A stretch of 64,000 nt of DNA from Streptococcus sp. 29887 (GTDB lineage: Bacteria > Bacillota > Bacilli > Lactobacillales > Streptococcaceae): the NCBI RefSeq assembly GCF_032595075.1, contig NZ_CP118735.1, forward strand, positions 2,198,001 through 2,262,000, in the 5' to 3' direction. This document shows, piece by piece, positions 28,637 to 39,112 of this stretch. The position numbers were made by a program, and so were the translations under genes. The notes beneath the pieces were generated by a model. It did not search any database. It had not been told where the DNA came from and saw nothing but the letters and a program-made list of their open reading frames with translations. Each line of letters begins with the position of its first letter. Positions within the stretch are counted from its first letter, which is position 1.

Positions 28637-30808
28637 TTATAAACTAGACCCATTCATGTGTTTGACACGGGAAATAATTTCCTTGTGGCGGCCATTGACC
28701 ATGGGTCTGGCCTGCGGATTGCCTAGGTAACCACAGGTCCGCTTGACAACATCAACTGTTTTTGGGTCGCTATTGCCACAGTTTGGACACTTGAAGCCAC
28801 GCTCCGTTGGCTCAAAATCCCCCTCAAAATCACAGGCATAGCAATGGTCGATCGGGGTATTGGTCCCCAGATAACCGACACGGTCATAGGCATAGTCCCA
28901 AACAGCCTCCAAGGCCTTGGGATTTTGTTGCAAAACAGGATATTCGCAGTAGTGGATAAATCCACCGCTGGCACCCGCCTCCACATAGACCTTTTCAAAA
29001 TCCAGTTTTTCAAAAGGAGTGGGATTTTTCCGCACATCGTAGTGGAAGGAATTGGTGTAATACTGCTTGTCGGTGATATTTTCCACCAAGCCAAACTTGT
29101 CCGTATCCATTCGACAGAAGCGGTCCGTCAGGCTTTCAGAGGGGGTTGAATAAACAGAGAAATGATAGCCATATTGGTCAGACCAAGCCTCTGTCAATTC
29201 CTTCATCCGTTTGATAATAGCAATCGTGAACTCCTTGGCTTCTGGATTGGCCTCCCAGTGACCACCGTAGAAAACTGCTGCTACTTCATAAAGTCCGATA
29301 TAACCCAGCGAAATGGTCGCTCTGCGATTTTTAAAGACCTCATCCACCGCATCGGTCTTGGCAAGCCGTTTGCCAAAAGCCCCGTACTGATACAAAATCG
29401 GTGCATTGGCCGGTGTCGCCTCCTTGACCCGCTCCACACGGTAGACCAGGGCATCCTTGGCAATAGCCATGCGTTCTGCAAAGATTTCCCAGAATTTTTC
29501 CTGACTGCCACCACTTTCAAGGGCAATCCGTGGCAGATTGACGGTCACGACACCCAAGTTCATCCGCCCAGATGTCACATCCTGACCGTTTTCATCCTGC
29601 CAACCTTGTAAGAAGGAACGGCAACCCATTGGCACTTTGAAGGAACCCGTCAACTCAACAATCTTGTCATAAGACAGCATATCTGGATACATCCGCTTGG
29701 TTGCACATTCCACCGCCAGCTGCTTGATGTCGTAGTTAGGGGAATCCGGCTCCAAGTTCAAGCCTCGCTTAACTGTGAAAATCAGCTTGGGAAAAATGGC
29801 CGTCCGACCTTCGCGTCCCAGACCCTTGATACGAATGTTCAAAATGGCCTTTTGAATTTCCCGTTCAAACCAGGAAGTTCCCAGACCAAAGCCCAGCGAT
29901 GTAAAAGGCGTTTGACCATTAGAAGTAAAAAGGGTGTTAATCTCATACTCCAAGGACTGCATGGCATCGTAGATATCCTTTTGCGTTTTGGCAAGGGCAT
30001 AGTCTTCCTGCTTGTCTGGCAAAACCCATTCTTTCGCTTCCTTCAAATGCTTCTGATAATTGAGTTCCGCATAGGGAGCCAACACCTCATCGATGCGGTC
30101 TGCCGAGCAGCCCCCGTACTGACTAGAGGACACATTGGCAATAATCTGCGAAATCTGTGCCGTAGCCGTCTGAATCGACTTGGGACTTTCCACATCCGCA
30201 TTCCCAATCTTAAAGCCCTGAGCCAACATCCCCTTGAAATCAATCAAGCAACAGTTGGTCATGGGGGTATAAGGGTTGTAATCCAAGTCGTGGTAATGAA
30301 TGTCACCTTTTTGGTGGGCATTGGCCACATGGGCTGGCAAGAGCTTGAGCCCGATAGATTTTCCGACAATACCCGCTGTCAAATCCCGCTGGGTGTTGAA
30401 AACATCCGCATCCTTGTTGGCATTTTCATTAACCAAAGCCTGATCCTTGCTCAGCAACTTGTGGATTTCAAAGTTAATGTCCGTCGCCTGATGACGCCGA
30501 AAATCCCGCTGGGTCCGGTACTGGATATAGCGCTCTGCCAGCTCATACAAATGAGCCTTGAGCAACTCTTGCTCCACAATAGTCTGGATTTCATAAATCT
30601 GAATGTCATCTATAAAACGGCGGCCAATCTCTTGCAAGGTCGCTTCCAAGACCAGTTGCAGACCAGCCTCTGACACTGGGTGTTCCAATTCCTGATTGGC
30701 CCGCGAAAGAGCAGAAAAAATCTTTTGCTCATCAAAGGGCACAATCCGACCGTCCCGTTTCAAGACGACTAAACTCAGTTTTTCGACATCATTTTCTCGC
30801 ACATTCAT
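28637..30808 (-). CDS. nrdD: Anaerobic ribonucleoside-triphosphate reductase
   Basis: A 723-residue class III reductase that makes dNTPs without oxygen. An N-terminal ATP-cone (VVLKRDGRIVPFDEQKI) binds allosteric nucleotides; the barrel includes HYHDLDYNPYTPMTNCCLIDF with the active-site Cys pair region; the C-terminal zinc site is YACDFEGD...CPNCG, and the glycyl-radical loop is RTCGYLGNPQARPM near residue 695. ATG at 30808 follows GGAGG; the ATG at 30823 overlaps that site. First gene of the nrd operon with a likely NrdR box upstream. Confidence 0.95.
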   Translation of the reverse strand: MNVRENDVEKLSLVVLKRDGRIVPFDEQKIFSALSRANQELEHPVSEAGLQLVLEATLQEIGRRFIDDIQIYEIQTIVEQELLKAHLYELAERYIQYRTQRDFRRHQATDINFEIHKLLSKDQALVNENANKDADVFNTQRDLTAGIVGKSIGLKLLPAHVANAHQKGDIHYHDLDYNPYTPMTNCCLIDFKGMLAQGFKIGNADVESPKSIQTATAQISQIIANVSSSQYGGCSADRIDEVLAPYAELNYQKHLKEAKEWVLPDKQEDYALAKTQKDIYDAMQSLEYEINTLFTSNGQTPFTSLGFGLGTSWFEREIQKAILNIRIKGLGREGRTAIFPKLIFTVKRGLNLEPDSPNYDIKQLAVECATKRMYPDMLSYDKIVELTGSFKVPMGCRSFLQGWQDENGQDVTSGRMNLGVVTVNLPRIALESGGSQEKFWEIFAERMAIAKDALVYRVERVKEATPANAPILYQYGAFGKRLAKTDAVDEVFKNRRATISLGYIGLYEVAAVFYGGHWEANPEAKEFTIAIIKRMKELTEAWSDQYGYHFSVYSTPSESLTDRFCRMDTDKFGLVENITDKQYYTNSFHYDVRKNPTPFEKLDFEKVYVEAGASGGFIHYCEYPVLQQNPKALEAVWDYAYDRVGYLGTNTPIDHCYACDFEGDFEPTERGFKCPNCGNSDPKTVDVVKRTCGYLGNPQARPMVNGRHKEIISRVKHMNGSSL

Positions 30809-30862
30809 CTGACTGGCCTCCATTTTTTCACTGCTATTAGTGTAACATTTCACAAATCAAAA

Positions 30863-30878
30863 ATCAATATCTTGTGTC
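30863..30878 (-). promoter_or_regulatory. Likely NrdR box and nrdD promoter region
   Basis: ATCAATATCTTGTGTC resembles the NrdR box (ACACwATATCTwGTGT pattern). A weaker match GCACTAAATATAGACT is about 40 bp upstream at 30903-30918, near an integral number of helical turns. A promoter TTGATT, 17-bp spacer, TACACT overlaps the first box on the minus strand, so binding would block it. Confidence 0.5.
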
Positions 30879-30949
30879 AAAAAATATAAAAATGACAAAT
30901 TTGCACTAAATATAGACTTCGTTTCTGAAAAACAAATGAAAACAAGAGC

Positions 30950-31123
30950 CTAATCTGACTCTTGTTTTCTGGTCCATAAGAAGTACAAATTGATGGCACA
31001 GGCCACTAAAATCACAGCAGGCCAAAGCAAGTTGATGACAGGAATTCTGCCAACATTCACCGCAAGAAAGAGGATATTCCACACCACTCCCAAGCTATAG
31101 ACAATCGTCAAAATAATTTTCAT
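30950..31123 (-). CDS. 57-aa small two-TM membrane protein
   Basis: Starts MKIILTIVYSLGVVWNILFL, has a second hydrophobic segment (LWPAVILVACAINLYFLW) and ends TRKQESD. ATG at 31123 follows TTGGAG. It is 33 bases after the DUF3021 gene and probably the third gene of the LytTR-DUF3021 unit. Family unknown. Confidence 0.6.
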   Translation of the reverse strand: MKIILTIVYSLGVVWNILFLAVNVGRIPVINLLWPAVILVACAINLYFLWTRKQESD

Positions 31124-31156
31124 AAAACACTCCAACAAAATGATAGTGCTATTATA

Positions 31157-31597
31157 CTACAAACGACCGTTGATGTCCTTGATTTGCCGCTCCATTTTCC
31201 GATGGTTTAGGAAAAAGAGAGAAGCGTAGATCAAGACAAAGATAAACCAGAAAAAGAGAAGAGCCCCAAGTTTCACAGGAAACCAACCAGCCAAGACACC
31301 CAGCGGTGTGAAGCCTAAAACAGTGATGCCAAAATGCGTTGCCGTCATTCGTAGAAGGCTCCAGTCCTGTTCAAAAATTTTGTCTGCCAGCTGAAATAAG
31401 ATACCGATTGCCGCCCAAATGGCTACACAAATCAACATGACGGTAGGCTGATTAAAATGCTCTACATAGTAAGCCCCCATGGTTGAAAAGGGATTGAGAG
31501 GAAAATAGGTTCCCTGTCCGAAGACGGCTGATGTGATAATGGAGATAATGGTTCCGATGGCAATGCCTAAACTGGCTGATAAGATGTATTTTTTCAT
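31157..31597 (-). CDS. DUF3021 family membrane protein
   Basis: A 146-residue protein with four hydrophobic segments (about 5-25, 45-70, 80-105, 110-130) and a basic tail. DUF3021 proteins are usually encoded next to a stand-alone LytTR DNA-binding protein, as here, and are thought to control it at the membrane. It overlaps the LytTR gene by four bases (ATGA-type). Confidence 0.8.
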   Translation of the reverse strand: MKKYILSASLGIAIGTIISIITSAVFGQGTYFPLNPFSTMGAYYVEHFNQPTVMLICVAIWAAIGILFQLADKIFEQDWSLLRMTATHFGITVLGFTPLGVLAGWFPVKLGALLFFWFIFVLIYASLFFLNHRKMERQIKDINGRL

Positions 31598-32037
31598 AGT
31601 CCTAACCTTTCTTTGATAACTTTTAGATAGCGACGGGATGAGTAGGTGACCGAGCCATTCTTCATGACCAGTTTGACCAGACCGTTGGCAGTCAGTTTGA
31701 GGTGGTCCAGTTGCTTGATGTGAATGATTTCCGACTGGGAGATTTGTAAGAAGTTTGCCGGCAAGTCCTCCTTAACCTGATACAAGCGTAGGTTGGAAGT
31801 ATAGACATTTTCTACGGTTTCCACTTGCAAGAGCCTATCTTCTAGATATAGCCTGACAATCTCATCATGTTCCACAAGATAAACCTGCTCTCCTTTTTTG
31901 ACTGTCAGCCTAGATGTCTGCTTGTCTAAGTTTTGAATATAGGTCATCAAGTGACTAACCTGCTCAGACATAGCCTGTGCTTCAATAGTCACCAAATCTT
32001 CCAAAATTTCTGGTGAAATAGCTAATTTTACTTTCAT
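31594..32037 (-). CDS. LytTR DNA-binding regulator without receiver domain
   Basis: A 147-residue protein. Residues 1-50 are a helical N-terminus; residues 50-147 form a LytTR domain (VKKGEQVYLVEHDEIVRLY, NLRLYQVKEDLP, ISQSEIIHI, VKLVMKNGSVTYSSRRYLKVIKERL). No receiver domain is present, so activity is probably set by the DUF3021 membrane partner. AAAGGAGAAG precedes ATG 32037. Such pairs often autoregulate. Confidence 0.85.
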   Translation of the reverse strand: MKVKLAISPEILEDLVTIEAQAMSEQVSHLMTYIQNLDKQTSRLTVKKGEQVYLVEHDEIVRLYLEDRLLQVETVENVYTSNLRLYQVKEDLPANFLQISQSEIIHIKQLDHLKLTANGLVKLVMKNGSVTYSSRRYLKVIKERLGL

Positions 32038-32138
32038 CTTCTCTCCTTTCTCTTTCTGACCCTATTAAACACCATTTCTTTACTGGTTTCAAGGGCTTTT
32101 TACTATGTGGTCATTTTCCAGCACTAAACGGCAAAAAA

Positions 32139-32313
32139 GGGAGTGGGACAAAAATCGGTAACCCGCAGGGTTCGATGAGTCGTTAGCCCACCCCCGCACA
32201 GTTGAGTAGGGCTGTAAAAGCTGATAAAATCAGCTAATTAGAGCCCACTCAACCACTGCGTCAAGTTTAACTATTGAAAAAACAAGGAGGCCAGGACTTT
32301 TGTCCAAGCCTCT
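32139..32313. repeat. Small repeat element with mutS terminator
   Basis: The element starts GGGAGTGGGACAAAAATCGG and ends near AGGACTTTTGTCC, with inner arms CCCCCGCACAGTTGAGTAGG and CCACTCAACCACTGCG and an AGCTGATAAAATCAGCT hairpin. Its left end forms, with the flank at 32285-32313, a minus-strand hairpin (GAGGC-TTGGAC-AAAA-GTCC-TGGCCTC) plus T-run that would terminate mutS. A rearranged partial copy of the core lies in the toxin module at 10998-11165. The rest of the 285-base gap holds the LytTR promoter region. Confidence 0.6.
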
Positions 32314-32322
32314 TCAATCATC

Positions 32323-34863
32323 TTATAATTTCTTCTTCAACTCCGCCACTGCCATCATGACTTCCATAGGGGTCATATTGTAGATGTCCAGTTTTGCCAG
32401 TTCATCGAGGACTGGGTGAGAAGGCGTGTCTGCGAAGAGGTCAAGTTGACCTGACGGCTCTTCCACAACTGTCGGAGCTGGGTTAGCTGGTGCAGTAGGG
32501 GCTTGATTTTCAAGCGTCTGCAAAATCCTATCCGCCCGCTCTAGTAACTCCTCTGGCATTCCCGCAATCTTAGCCACATGAATTCCGTAGGACTTGTCGG
32601 CTGGGCCTTGGGCAATCTTGTGGAGGAAGATCACTTGGCCGTCCTCCTCCCAGGTCGATACATGAACATTTTCAAGTCCTGACAGGGTCTGGCTGAGCTC
32701 GGTCAGCTCGTGGTAGTGGGTGGCAAAGAGGGTTTTGGCACCAATCTTGTCGTGGATGTACTCGATGATAGACTGGGCTAGCGCCATGCCGTCGTAGGTG
32801 GCTGTCCCCCGCCCCAGCTCATCAAAGAGAATGAGCGACTGGTCTGTCGCCAGACGGACTGCCTTGTTGGCCTCCATCATCTCCACCATAAAGGTCGATT
32901 GACCGCTGACCAGGTCATCTGCCGCCCCGATACGGGTGAAAATAGCATCAAAGACTGGTAGAGTTGCCTGATCTGCTGGTACATAGGAACCCATCTGCGC
33001 CAGAATGACGATGACCGCCAGCTGACGCATGTAGGTCGATTTACCACTCATATTAGGTCCTGTAATCAGCTGCATGGTCGTCGCCTGGTCCAACTGAATG
33101 GAGTTGGGAATATAGGTCTGCTTGCCCATGACCTTCTCCACCACCGCGTGACGACCACGCTCAATGTCCAACAGCTTATCCGCATTGAAACTTGGGCAGA
33201 CCCAGTGCTGCTGCTCCGCCACAACTGCAAAGGCCTGCAAGACATCGATGGTTGCAATGGTCCGAGCCAACTTCTGCAAGCGACTGATATATTTTTCAAC
33301 CTCTTGGCGAATCCGCATGAAAATCTCGTACTCCAAGTTAGACGACTTATCACGCGCTTCCAACATCTGCCCTTCGATTTTAGCCAACTCCTCCGTCCCA
33401 TAGCGCTCCGAGTTTTTCAAGGTCGCCTTGCGGAAGAAATGGTCAGGCACATTGCCCAGATTAGAATTGGTCACATGGAAGTAGTACCCGTCTTTTTTAT
33501 TGTAATCAATCTTGAGATTGTTGATACCAGACGCTTCACGCTCCTTGGCCTCAATCTCCGCAATCCAGCCCGCCCCCTCACGCATGACCAGACGGTACTG
33601 ATCCAGCGTTTCGTCAAAGCCCGTACGGATGATATTTCCATCTGTAATAGCCCCTTGGGCTTCTGGGTCAATAGCAGAGCTGATAAGGGCGTGTAGTTCT
33701 GGGATTGGATCCAGACCTGCCACCAAGCTAGTCAAGGCAGGCTGGTCCATTTGTAGCAAGATATTCTTGATAGCAGGGACATTTCCAAGGGTCTGGGAGA
33801 GCTGCAAGAGGTCCTTGGGCATGGTTTTTCCGAAAGACACCCGACTGGCCAAGCGCTCGATGTCATAGACACCTTTTAGAGCCTCCACCAAATCGCTCCG
33901 CTCAAAGAAGTAATCCAGAAAAACCTGCACCACAGCCTGCCTGCTTTCAATCCTCTTGAGGTCAATCAGTGGTCTGTCAATCCAAGCCCGCAAGAGCCGC
34001 ATGCCCATAGCTGTCTTGGTTTCGTCTAACAACCAGTACAAACTACCGTGCTTCTTGCCTGTCCGTCCATTTTCAAGTAAGTCCAAACTGGACTTGGTAG
34101 CATAGTCCATTTGCAGATAGTCCTTGATTTCATAGTGGACCACCTTTTGCAAGTGGCTCAAGTCCCGCATCTGTGTCCGATGTAGGTAGCTGAGCAGTTT
34201 GCCAGCCGCAGCCTTTTCCAAGTCTGTCAGGGAGTTGTCAATCAGCTGGACATCTTCCGTCACCTCATCCTCAAAAGAGAGTAGGAGGTTCATCTGGTTC
34301 GAAAAGACCTGCTCCTCTTCCTCAGACAGAGCATAGCCAATGACCAATTCCCGCGCCCGCAAGTTACGGATTTCACCGCAAAGACTGGTAAAATCATCCA
34401 AACTAGTCACAAAAAACTGACCGGTTGACACATCCATATAAGAAAGTGCGAACTGCACTCCCTGATGGTCAATGGTGACCAGGTAGTTGCTGTCAGCTCC
34501 CATTTTAGAGGAATCCGTAACTGTACCAGGGGTGATGACCTGCACTACTTCCCGCTTGACCACACCGACTGCCTGCTTGGGATCCTCCATCTGCTCAGCA
34601 ATGGCTACCTTGTGCCCCAACTCAACAAGGGTATCAATATACTGCTGGGCTGCATGATAGGGAACACCTGCCATAGGAATGGGATTTTCCGCATTTTTAT
34701 TCCGACTGGTCAAGGATAGTTCCAAAATCTGTGCAGCCTCTACTGCATCCTCGTAAAACAATTCATAAAAGTCACCCATGCGAAAGAGCAAAAAAGCATC
34801 TGGATAGTTTGCTTTGATATCCAGATACTGCTGCATGCCTGGAGAAATTTTCTCTACTGCCAT
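32323..34863 (-). CDS. mutS: DNA mismatch repair protein MutS
   Basis: An 846-residue protein. The N-terminal mismatch-binding region has [12 protein letters not shown] (the Phe-x-Glu wedge, near 35). The ATPase has Walker [16 protein letters not shown] near 600, [14 protein letters not shown] near 655, Walker [17 protein letters not shown] near 680 and FATHYHEL near 715. A C-terminal tail with FADTPSHP follows. ATG at 34863 after GAGAGGAAG is preferred to the frame start at 34875. mutS follows argR by 14 bases, an order seen in other streptococci. Confidence 0.95.
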   Translation of the reverse strand: MAVEKISPGMQQYLDIKANYPDAFLLFRMGDFYELFYEDAVEAAQILELSLTSRNKNAENPIPMAGVPYHAAQQYIDTLVELGHKVAIAEQMEDPKQAVGVVKREVVQVITPGTVTDSSKMGADSNYLVTIDHQGVQFALSYMDVSTGQFFVTSLDDFTSLCGEIRNLRARELVIGYALSEEEEQVFSNQMNLLLSFEDEVTEDVQLIDNSLTDLEKAAAGKLLSYLHRTQMRDLSHLQKVVHYEIKDYLQMDYATKSSLDLLENGRTGKKHGSLYWLLDETKTAMGMRLLRAWIDRPLIDLKRIESRQAVVQVFLDYFFERSDLVEALKGVYDIERLASRVSFGKTMPKDLLQLSQTLGNVPAIKNILLQMDQPALTSLVAGLDPIPELHALISSAIDPEAQGAITDGNIIRTGFDETLDQYRLVMREGAGWIAEIEAKEREASGINNLKIDYNKKDGYYFHVTNSNLGNVPDHFFRKATLKNSERYGTEELAKIEGQMLEARDKSSNLEYEIFMRIRQEVEKYISRLQKLARTIATIDVLQAFAVVAEQQHWVCPSFNADKLLDIERGRHAVVEKVMGKQTYIPNSIQLDQATTMQLITGPNMSGKSTYMRQLAVIVILAQMGSYVPADQATLPVFDAIFTRIGAADDLVSGQSTFMVEMMEANKAVRLATDQSLILFDELGRGTATYDGMALAQSIIEYIHDKIGAKTLFATHYHELTELSQTLSGLENVHVSTWEEDGQVIFLHKIAQGPADKSYGIHVAKIAGMPEELLERADRILQTLENQAPTAPANPAPTVVEEPSGQLDLFADTPSHPVLDELAKLDIYNMTPMEVMMAVAELKKKL

Positions 34864-34877
34864 TCTTCCTCTCAATT

Positions 34878-35321
34878 CTACTCCAAATAATGATTGATCT
34901 CAGCTTCGACCTGCTGGGCTGCCTCTTCATCACGACAGATAACCAACAGCGTATCTGCACCAGCCAAGGTTCCCAAAATAGACGACGGCTTCTCTGCATC
35001 AATAATATTAGCCATCAAGGCCGCTTCACCCAAGTCAGAATGAAGAACCAAAATAAAACTCGCCCGCTCAACCTTATAAGCATATTGGGCCAATAATTCA
35101 ACGAAATTCACTCCCTCTTCTTCAATCGCTAGAGAATAGAAGGAACGACCATTCTCATGAATTTTGATGACACCCAATTCACGCAAATCACGAGACAAGG
35201 TTGTCTGAGTTACAATAATCCCCTGACCCTCAAGCCTTTTCTGAATATCCGTTTGGCGTCCAATCTTCTCCTGATGAATCATGTTTTTTATCAATTCATG
35301 TCGCCCTGCTTTATTCATCAT
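34878..35321 (-). CDS. argR: Arginine repressor family regulator
   Basis: A 147-residue protein of ArgR size. N-terminal winged helix with [20 protein letters not shown] and [17 protein letters not shown] (recognition helix, near 45), then a C-terminal hexamerisation and arginine-binding domain with [17 protein letters not shown] (near 118). Streptococci have several ArgR/AhrC paralogues; the one next to argS and mutS often controls argS or arginine genes. Divergent from argS. Confidence 0.9.
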   Translation of the reverse strand: MMNKAGRHELIKNMIHQEKIGRQTDIQKRLEGQGIIVTQTTLSRDLRELGVIKIHENGRSFYSLAIEEEGVNFVELLAQYAYKVERASFILVLHSDLGEAALMANIIDAEKPSSILGTLAGADTLLVICRDEEAAQQVEAEINHYLE

Positions 35322-35330
35322 CTTACCTCA

Positions 35331-35356
35331 GAATGTATATTTATAAAAATATTATA
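35331..35356 (-). promoter_or_regulatory. argR promoter with possible ARG box
   Basis: A minus-strand TATAAT at 35351-35356 is followed by TATTTTTATAAATATACATTC, an AT-rich imperfect palindrome like ARG boxes, placed for autoregulation. Confidence 0.35.
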
Positions 35357-35424
35357 ACACTTTTCACCGCTATTGGCCTAGAAATGTGATAAAATAGAAT
35401 CAATAACTTTGGAGGAAATCCTAT

Positions 35425-37113
35425 ATGAATCAAAAACAAGTGATTGCAGAAAGACTAGCTGCCATCCTTCCGAGTTTGGAAGTAGAAGCTATCTACAATC
35501 TGCTAGAAAAACCGAAATCATCAGAAATGGGTGACATCGCCTTCCCTGCCTTCTCACTTGCCAAAGTAGAACGAAAGGCTCCACAGGCTATCGCCGCAGA
35601 CATCGTTGAAAAACTAGACACTACTGGCTTTGAAAAGGTTGTAGCTACCGGCCCTTACGTCAACTTCTTCTTGGACAAGGCTGCTATCTCCCACCAAGTC
35701 TTGACAGATGTTATTACTGAAAAAGACCAATACGGTAAACTCAACATCGGTCAAGGACGCAATGTAACCATCGACATGTCTAGCCCAAACATTGCTAAAC
35801 CATTCTCAGTTGGACATTTGCGTTCAACCGTTATCGGTGATGCCCTTGCTAACATCCACGAAAAGCTTGGCTACAAACCTATCCGCATCAACCACTTGGG
35901 TGACTGGGGTAAACAATTTGGTATGTTGATTGTTGCCTACAAACTTTGGGGTGACAAGGCTGCGGTCGAAGCTGACCCAATCTCAGAACTTCTTAAACTC
36001 TATGTCCGTATCAACGCTGAAGCGGAAGAAAAGCCTGAGTTGGACGAAGAAGCACGTCAATGGTTCAAAAAATTGGAAGATGGCGACCCAGAAGCGCATG
36101 AATTGTGGCAATGGTTCCGTGATGAGAGCTTGGTCGAATTTAACCGCATCTACGACAAACTTGATGTAACATTCGACAGCTATAACGGCGAAGCCTTCTA
36201 CAACGATAAGATGGACGAAGGTATCCAAATCTTAGAAGAAAAAGGACTTCTTCAAGAGTCTAAAGGTGCCAAAATCGTTGACCTTGAAAGCTACAATCTT
36301 CCACCAGCCCTTATCATGAAGACAGATGGCGCTACCCTCTACATCACGCGCGATATGGCAACAGCTATGTACCGCAAGCGCACCTATGACTTCGTGAAAA
36401 GCATCTATGTCGTTGGTCAGGAGCAAATCAACCACTTCAAGCAACTCAAGGCCGTTTTGAAGGAAATGGATTTCGACTGGAGCGACGATATGACCCATAT
36501 CACCTTCGGTCTGGTTACCAAGGACAAGAAAAAGCTCTCTACTCGTAAAGGAAACATCATCCTGCTCGAGCCAACACTTGACGAAGCTATTTCACGCGCC
36601 CTTACTCAAATCGAAGCTAAAAACCCTGACCTTGAAAACAAGGAAGAAGTGGCGCACGCAGTTGGTGTCGGCGCTGTTAAGTTCTACGACCTCAAAACCG
36701 ACCGTGACAACGGCTACGACTTCGACTTGGAAGCTATGGTTTCCTTCGAGGGTGAAACGGGTCCTTATGTACAATACGCATACGCCCGCATCCAGTCTAT
36801 CCTACGCAAGGCAAACTTTGTACCAAACGCAGAAAATGACTACAAACTAGCTGACGCAGAAAGCTGGGAAATCATCAAGCACATCCAAAACTTCTCAAAT
36901 CTTGTAGAACGTGCCGGTGATAAATTTGACCCATCACTTATCGCCAAATACGCTATCAACCTAGCTCAAGCCTTCAACAAATACTACGCCCACACGCGTA
37001 TCTTGGATGAAAGCCCAGAGCGTGACAGCCGCTTGGCACTTGCCTACGCAACTGGTGTCGTCCTAAAAGAAGCCCTTCGTCTTCTTGGCGTAAAAGCTCC
37101 AGAGAAAATGTAA
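35425..37113 (+). CDS. argS: Arginyl-tRNA synthetase
   Basis: A 562-residue class I synthetase. Motifs: N-terminal Add-1 domain, [16 protein letters not shown] (HIGH-type HVGH form, near 120), GDWGKQFGM near 158, KKLSTRKGN (KMSKS equivalent, near 372) and the C-terminal DALR domain ending [11 protein letters not shown]. Codon use is strongly biased as in a highly expressed gene. GGAGGAAA precedes ATG 35425, and a terminator follows. No T-box leader is visible in the 100-base upstream gap. Confidence 0.97.
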   Translation: MNQKQVIAERLAAILPSLEVEAIYNLLEKPKSSEMGDIAFPAFSLAKVERKAPQAIAADIVEKLDTTGFEKVVATGPYVNFFLDKAAISHQVLTDVITEKDQYGKLNIGQGRNVTIDMSSPNIAKPFSVGHLRSTVIGDALANIHEKLGYKPIRINHLGDWGKQFGMLIVAYKLWGDKAAVEADPISELLKLYVRINAEAEEKPELDEEARQWFKKLEDGDPEAHELWQWFRDESLVEFNRIYDKLDVTFDSYNGEAFYNDKMDEGIQILEEKGLLQESKGAKIVDLESYNLPPALIMKTDGATLYITRDMATAMYRKRTYDFVKSIYVVGQEQINHFKQLKAVLKEMDFDWSDDMTHITFGLVTKDKKKLSTRKGNIILLEPTLDEAISRALTQIEAKNPDLENKEEVAHAVGVGAVKFYDLKTDRDNGYDFDLEAMVSFEGETGPYVQYAYARIQSILRKANFVPNAENDYKLADAESWEIIKHIQNFSNLVERAGDKFDPSLIAKYAINLAQAFNKYYAHTRILDESPERDSRLALAYATGVVLKEALRLLGVKAPEKM

Positions 37114-37122
37114 TACTAAACT

Positions 37123-37153
37123 ATCCTCAATCCTATTGGTTGAGGATTTTTTA
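37123..37153 (+). terminator. argS terminator
   Basis: ATCCTCAA-TCCTATTGG-TTGAGGAT hairpin followed by TTTTTT. Confidence 0.85.
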
Positions 37154-37253
37154 TCATCAGCGACAAAAAAATTCTCAAAAATTATCAGACAAGTGCGAAT
37201 AGATGTAGCGAGGGGGAATAACCCCCTACAAAAAAATCATCAAAGGAGTCTGA

Positions 37254-39062
37254 ATGACAAAAACATCACTTACAGCAAACCAACCACGCTTTTCTATCCG
37301 CACTTATTCTCTCGGTGCCGCTTCTGTCCTACTAGCCTATGCCTGTCTAGCAGCTGGACCAGTAGCCCATGCCAACACAGACACAAACACCAATACAAGT
37401 ACAAACTTAAGGACCGTCCAGACCTCAACAAGTAGTTCTACAGGACAGGAAATACCTACACAAATCACTCAGCCAACTACCCCACAAACAGGAACTGAAC
37501 AAACAACCACAAGCACTACAACTAGCCCAAGCAACTCTGGGCAAACCGGCCAAACTTCTCAGGAAAAGATTAAAACAGGAACAAGCATATCAGCCGATCA
37601 ACAAACACAGCTGACTATTCCCGAAACTAATCAAGCTAAGACAGCAAGTTCCCAAACAAGTTCCCCACAAACAACACCTACAACTAGGGACAACCAGACA
37701 CAGACTACTCCAACAAGCAGTAGCCATCCCCGGACAAGTACGCCATCAACAAGTAGCTCTGCCATTTCCCAAAAAACAAACACCCAAACACAAACCAACA
37801 CCACCAGAACTCGACCGACTACCCAAACTCGTACTGCCAGCACACGTTCCAGCTCCACCAGTGCCTTGGGGGATGATTATCCTTATACAGCGGTGGACGC
37901 TATTGACCCCTGGAGGCTCTACACCCGTCAATGTACTTCTTTTGTAGCCTTTCGCCTCAGTAAAGTCAACGGTTTTGAAATCCCACCAGCTTACGGTAAT
38001 GCAGATGCTTGGGGACATAGAGCTCGACGAGAGGGTTACCGAGTGGATATGAACCCTGCCATAGGAGCAGTGGCTTGGTGGACCTCTCCTATGCACGTTG
38101 CCTGGGTATCTAGCATCCAAGGTGACATGGTCGAAATTGAAGAATACAACTACGGTGCTCGCTATACCTACGGTCGTCGAATGATCCATAAGAACTCTGT
38201 CAGTGGCTATATTCACTTCAAGGACCTAGCTGGCTCGCCTGTCAGTCAGACCAGTCCTGCAGCTACTCAGACGCACACATCTAGCTTAGCAAACAGCGGT
38301 ACCTATACCTTTACCCAGCAAGCACCAATCAAGGCTCAAGCCAAGCAATCTAGTACAACCTTAGATTACTATTATGCTGGCGAAAGCGTTCGCTACGACA
38401 GGGTTCTAACAGCTGACGGCTACCAGTGGCTTAGCTACCTCAGCTACAGTGGACAAAGACGCTACATTCCTATCAAACAAGTACAGTCCTCCCCTGCACC
38501 ACAGCAGCCAATTGTATCAACTCCTACAAAACCTCAAGGAACAATCCACATTACAAATATCAATCAAGCAGAGGGTAGTTTTGAAGTTATCATCACCAAT
38601 GTAAAATCTCCCAAAACTATCAAATCAGTATCTATTCCAATTTGGTCAGATAATAATGGGCAAGATGATATCATCTGGTATCCTGCTCAGCGACAAAACG
38701 ATGGCAGCTACAAGGTAAATGTTCAAGCAAGTAAACATAAAAATGACCGAGGACTCTACCACATCCATGTCTATTACACAGATTCCTCAAACAAACTCGA
38801 ATTCATTACTGGAACTACAACTCAACTAACAGCAATATCTCAACAAACCAATCAAACAAACAGTAATTTACCAGCATCGGGTACCTATTATTTCAAGAGC
38901 AAAACCATTGTCCGCAATCGCCCTAGCCAGTCCGCAAGTGAAATCACCTACTACGGTGCTGGTTCTTCTGTCCGCTATGACCGGGTTGTCACAGCCGAAG
39001 GCCGTCAATGGATTAGCTATGTCAGCTTTTCTGGAGCCCGTCGCTACATTGCCATTCCATAA
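37254..39062 (+). CDS. Secreted CHAP-domain wall hydrolase with SH3b and Bsp-like domains
   Basis: A 602-residue secreted protein. The signal peptide contains FSIRTYSLGAASVLLA (YSIRK-like) and ends near residue 42. A long Thr/Ser/Gln-rich spacer runs to about 200. The CHAP domain (about 205-325) has catalytic Cys in RLYTRQCTSFVAF and His in SPMHVAWVSS. Two SH3_5-type domains (about 345-415 and 540-602, each ending YSGQRRYIPI or SFSGARRYIAIP) flank a GBS Bsp-like repeat (about 425-525). CHAP enzymes cut peptidoglycan as amidases or endopeptidases. A GAGGGGGAATAACCCCCTA hairpin lies in the leader at 37209-37228. Confidence 0.85.
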   Translation: MTKTSLTANQPRFSIRTYSLGAASVLLAYACLAAGPVAHANTDTNTNTSTNLRTVQTSTSSSTGQEIPTQITQPTTPQTGTEQTTTSTTTSPSNSGQTGQTSQEKIKTGTSISADQQTQLTIPETNQAKTASSQTSSPQTTPTTRDNQTQTTPTSSSHPRTSTPSTSSSAISQKTNTQTQTNTTRTRPTTQTRTASTRSSSTSALGDDYPYTAVDAIDPWRLYTRQCTSFVAFRLSKVNGFEIPPAYGNADAWGHRARREGYRVDMNPAIGAVAWWTSPMHVAWVSSIQGDMVEIEEYNYGARYTYGRRMIHKNSVSGYIHFKDLAGSPVSQTSPAATQTHTSSLANSGTYTFTQQAPIKAQAKQSSTTLDYYYAGESVRYDRVLTADGYQWLSYLSYSGQRRYIPIKQVQSSPAPQQPIVSTPTKPQGTIHITNINQAEGSFEVIITNVKSPKTIKSVSIPIWSDNNGQDDIIWYPAQRQNDGSYKVNVQASKHKNDRGLYHIHVYYTDSSNKLEFITGTTTQLTAISQQTNQTNSNLPASGTYYFKSKTIVRNRPSQSASEITYYGAGSSVRYDRVVTAEGRQWISYVSFSGARRYIAIP

Positions 39063-39072
39063 AAACAAAAGA

Positions 39073-39106
39073 AACTGCAGGGGCACTATGCACCATGCAG
39101 TTTTTT
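39073..39106 (+). terminator. Terminator of the CHAP gene
   Basis: AACTGCA and TGCAGTT arms followed by TTTTTT. Confidence 0.75.
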
Positions 39107-39112
39107 GGATTT

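Noticed and set aside
29852..30673. 273-codon open frame on the plus strand
   Set aside because: Antisense to nrdD, which has complete domains and codon bias; no ribosome-binding site; shadow of the real gene.
35322..35424. T-box riboswitch for argS
   Set aside because: The 100-base divergent gap is too short and lacks the T-box sequence and a terminator.
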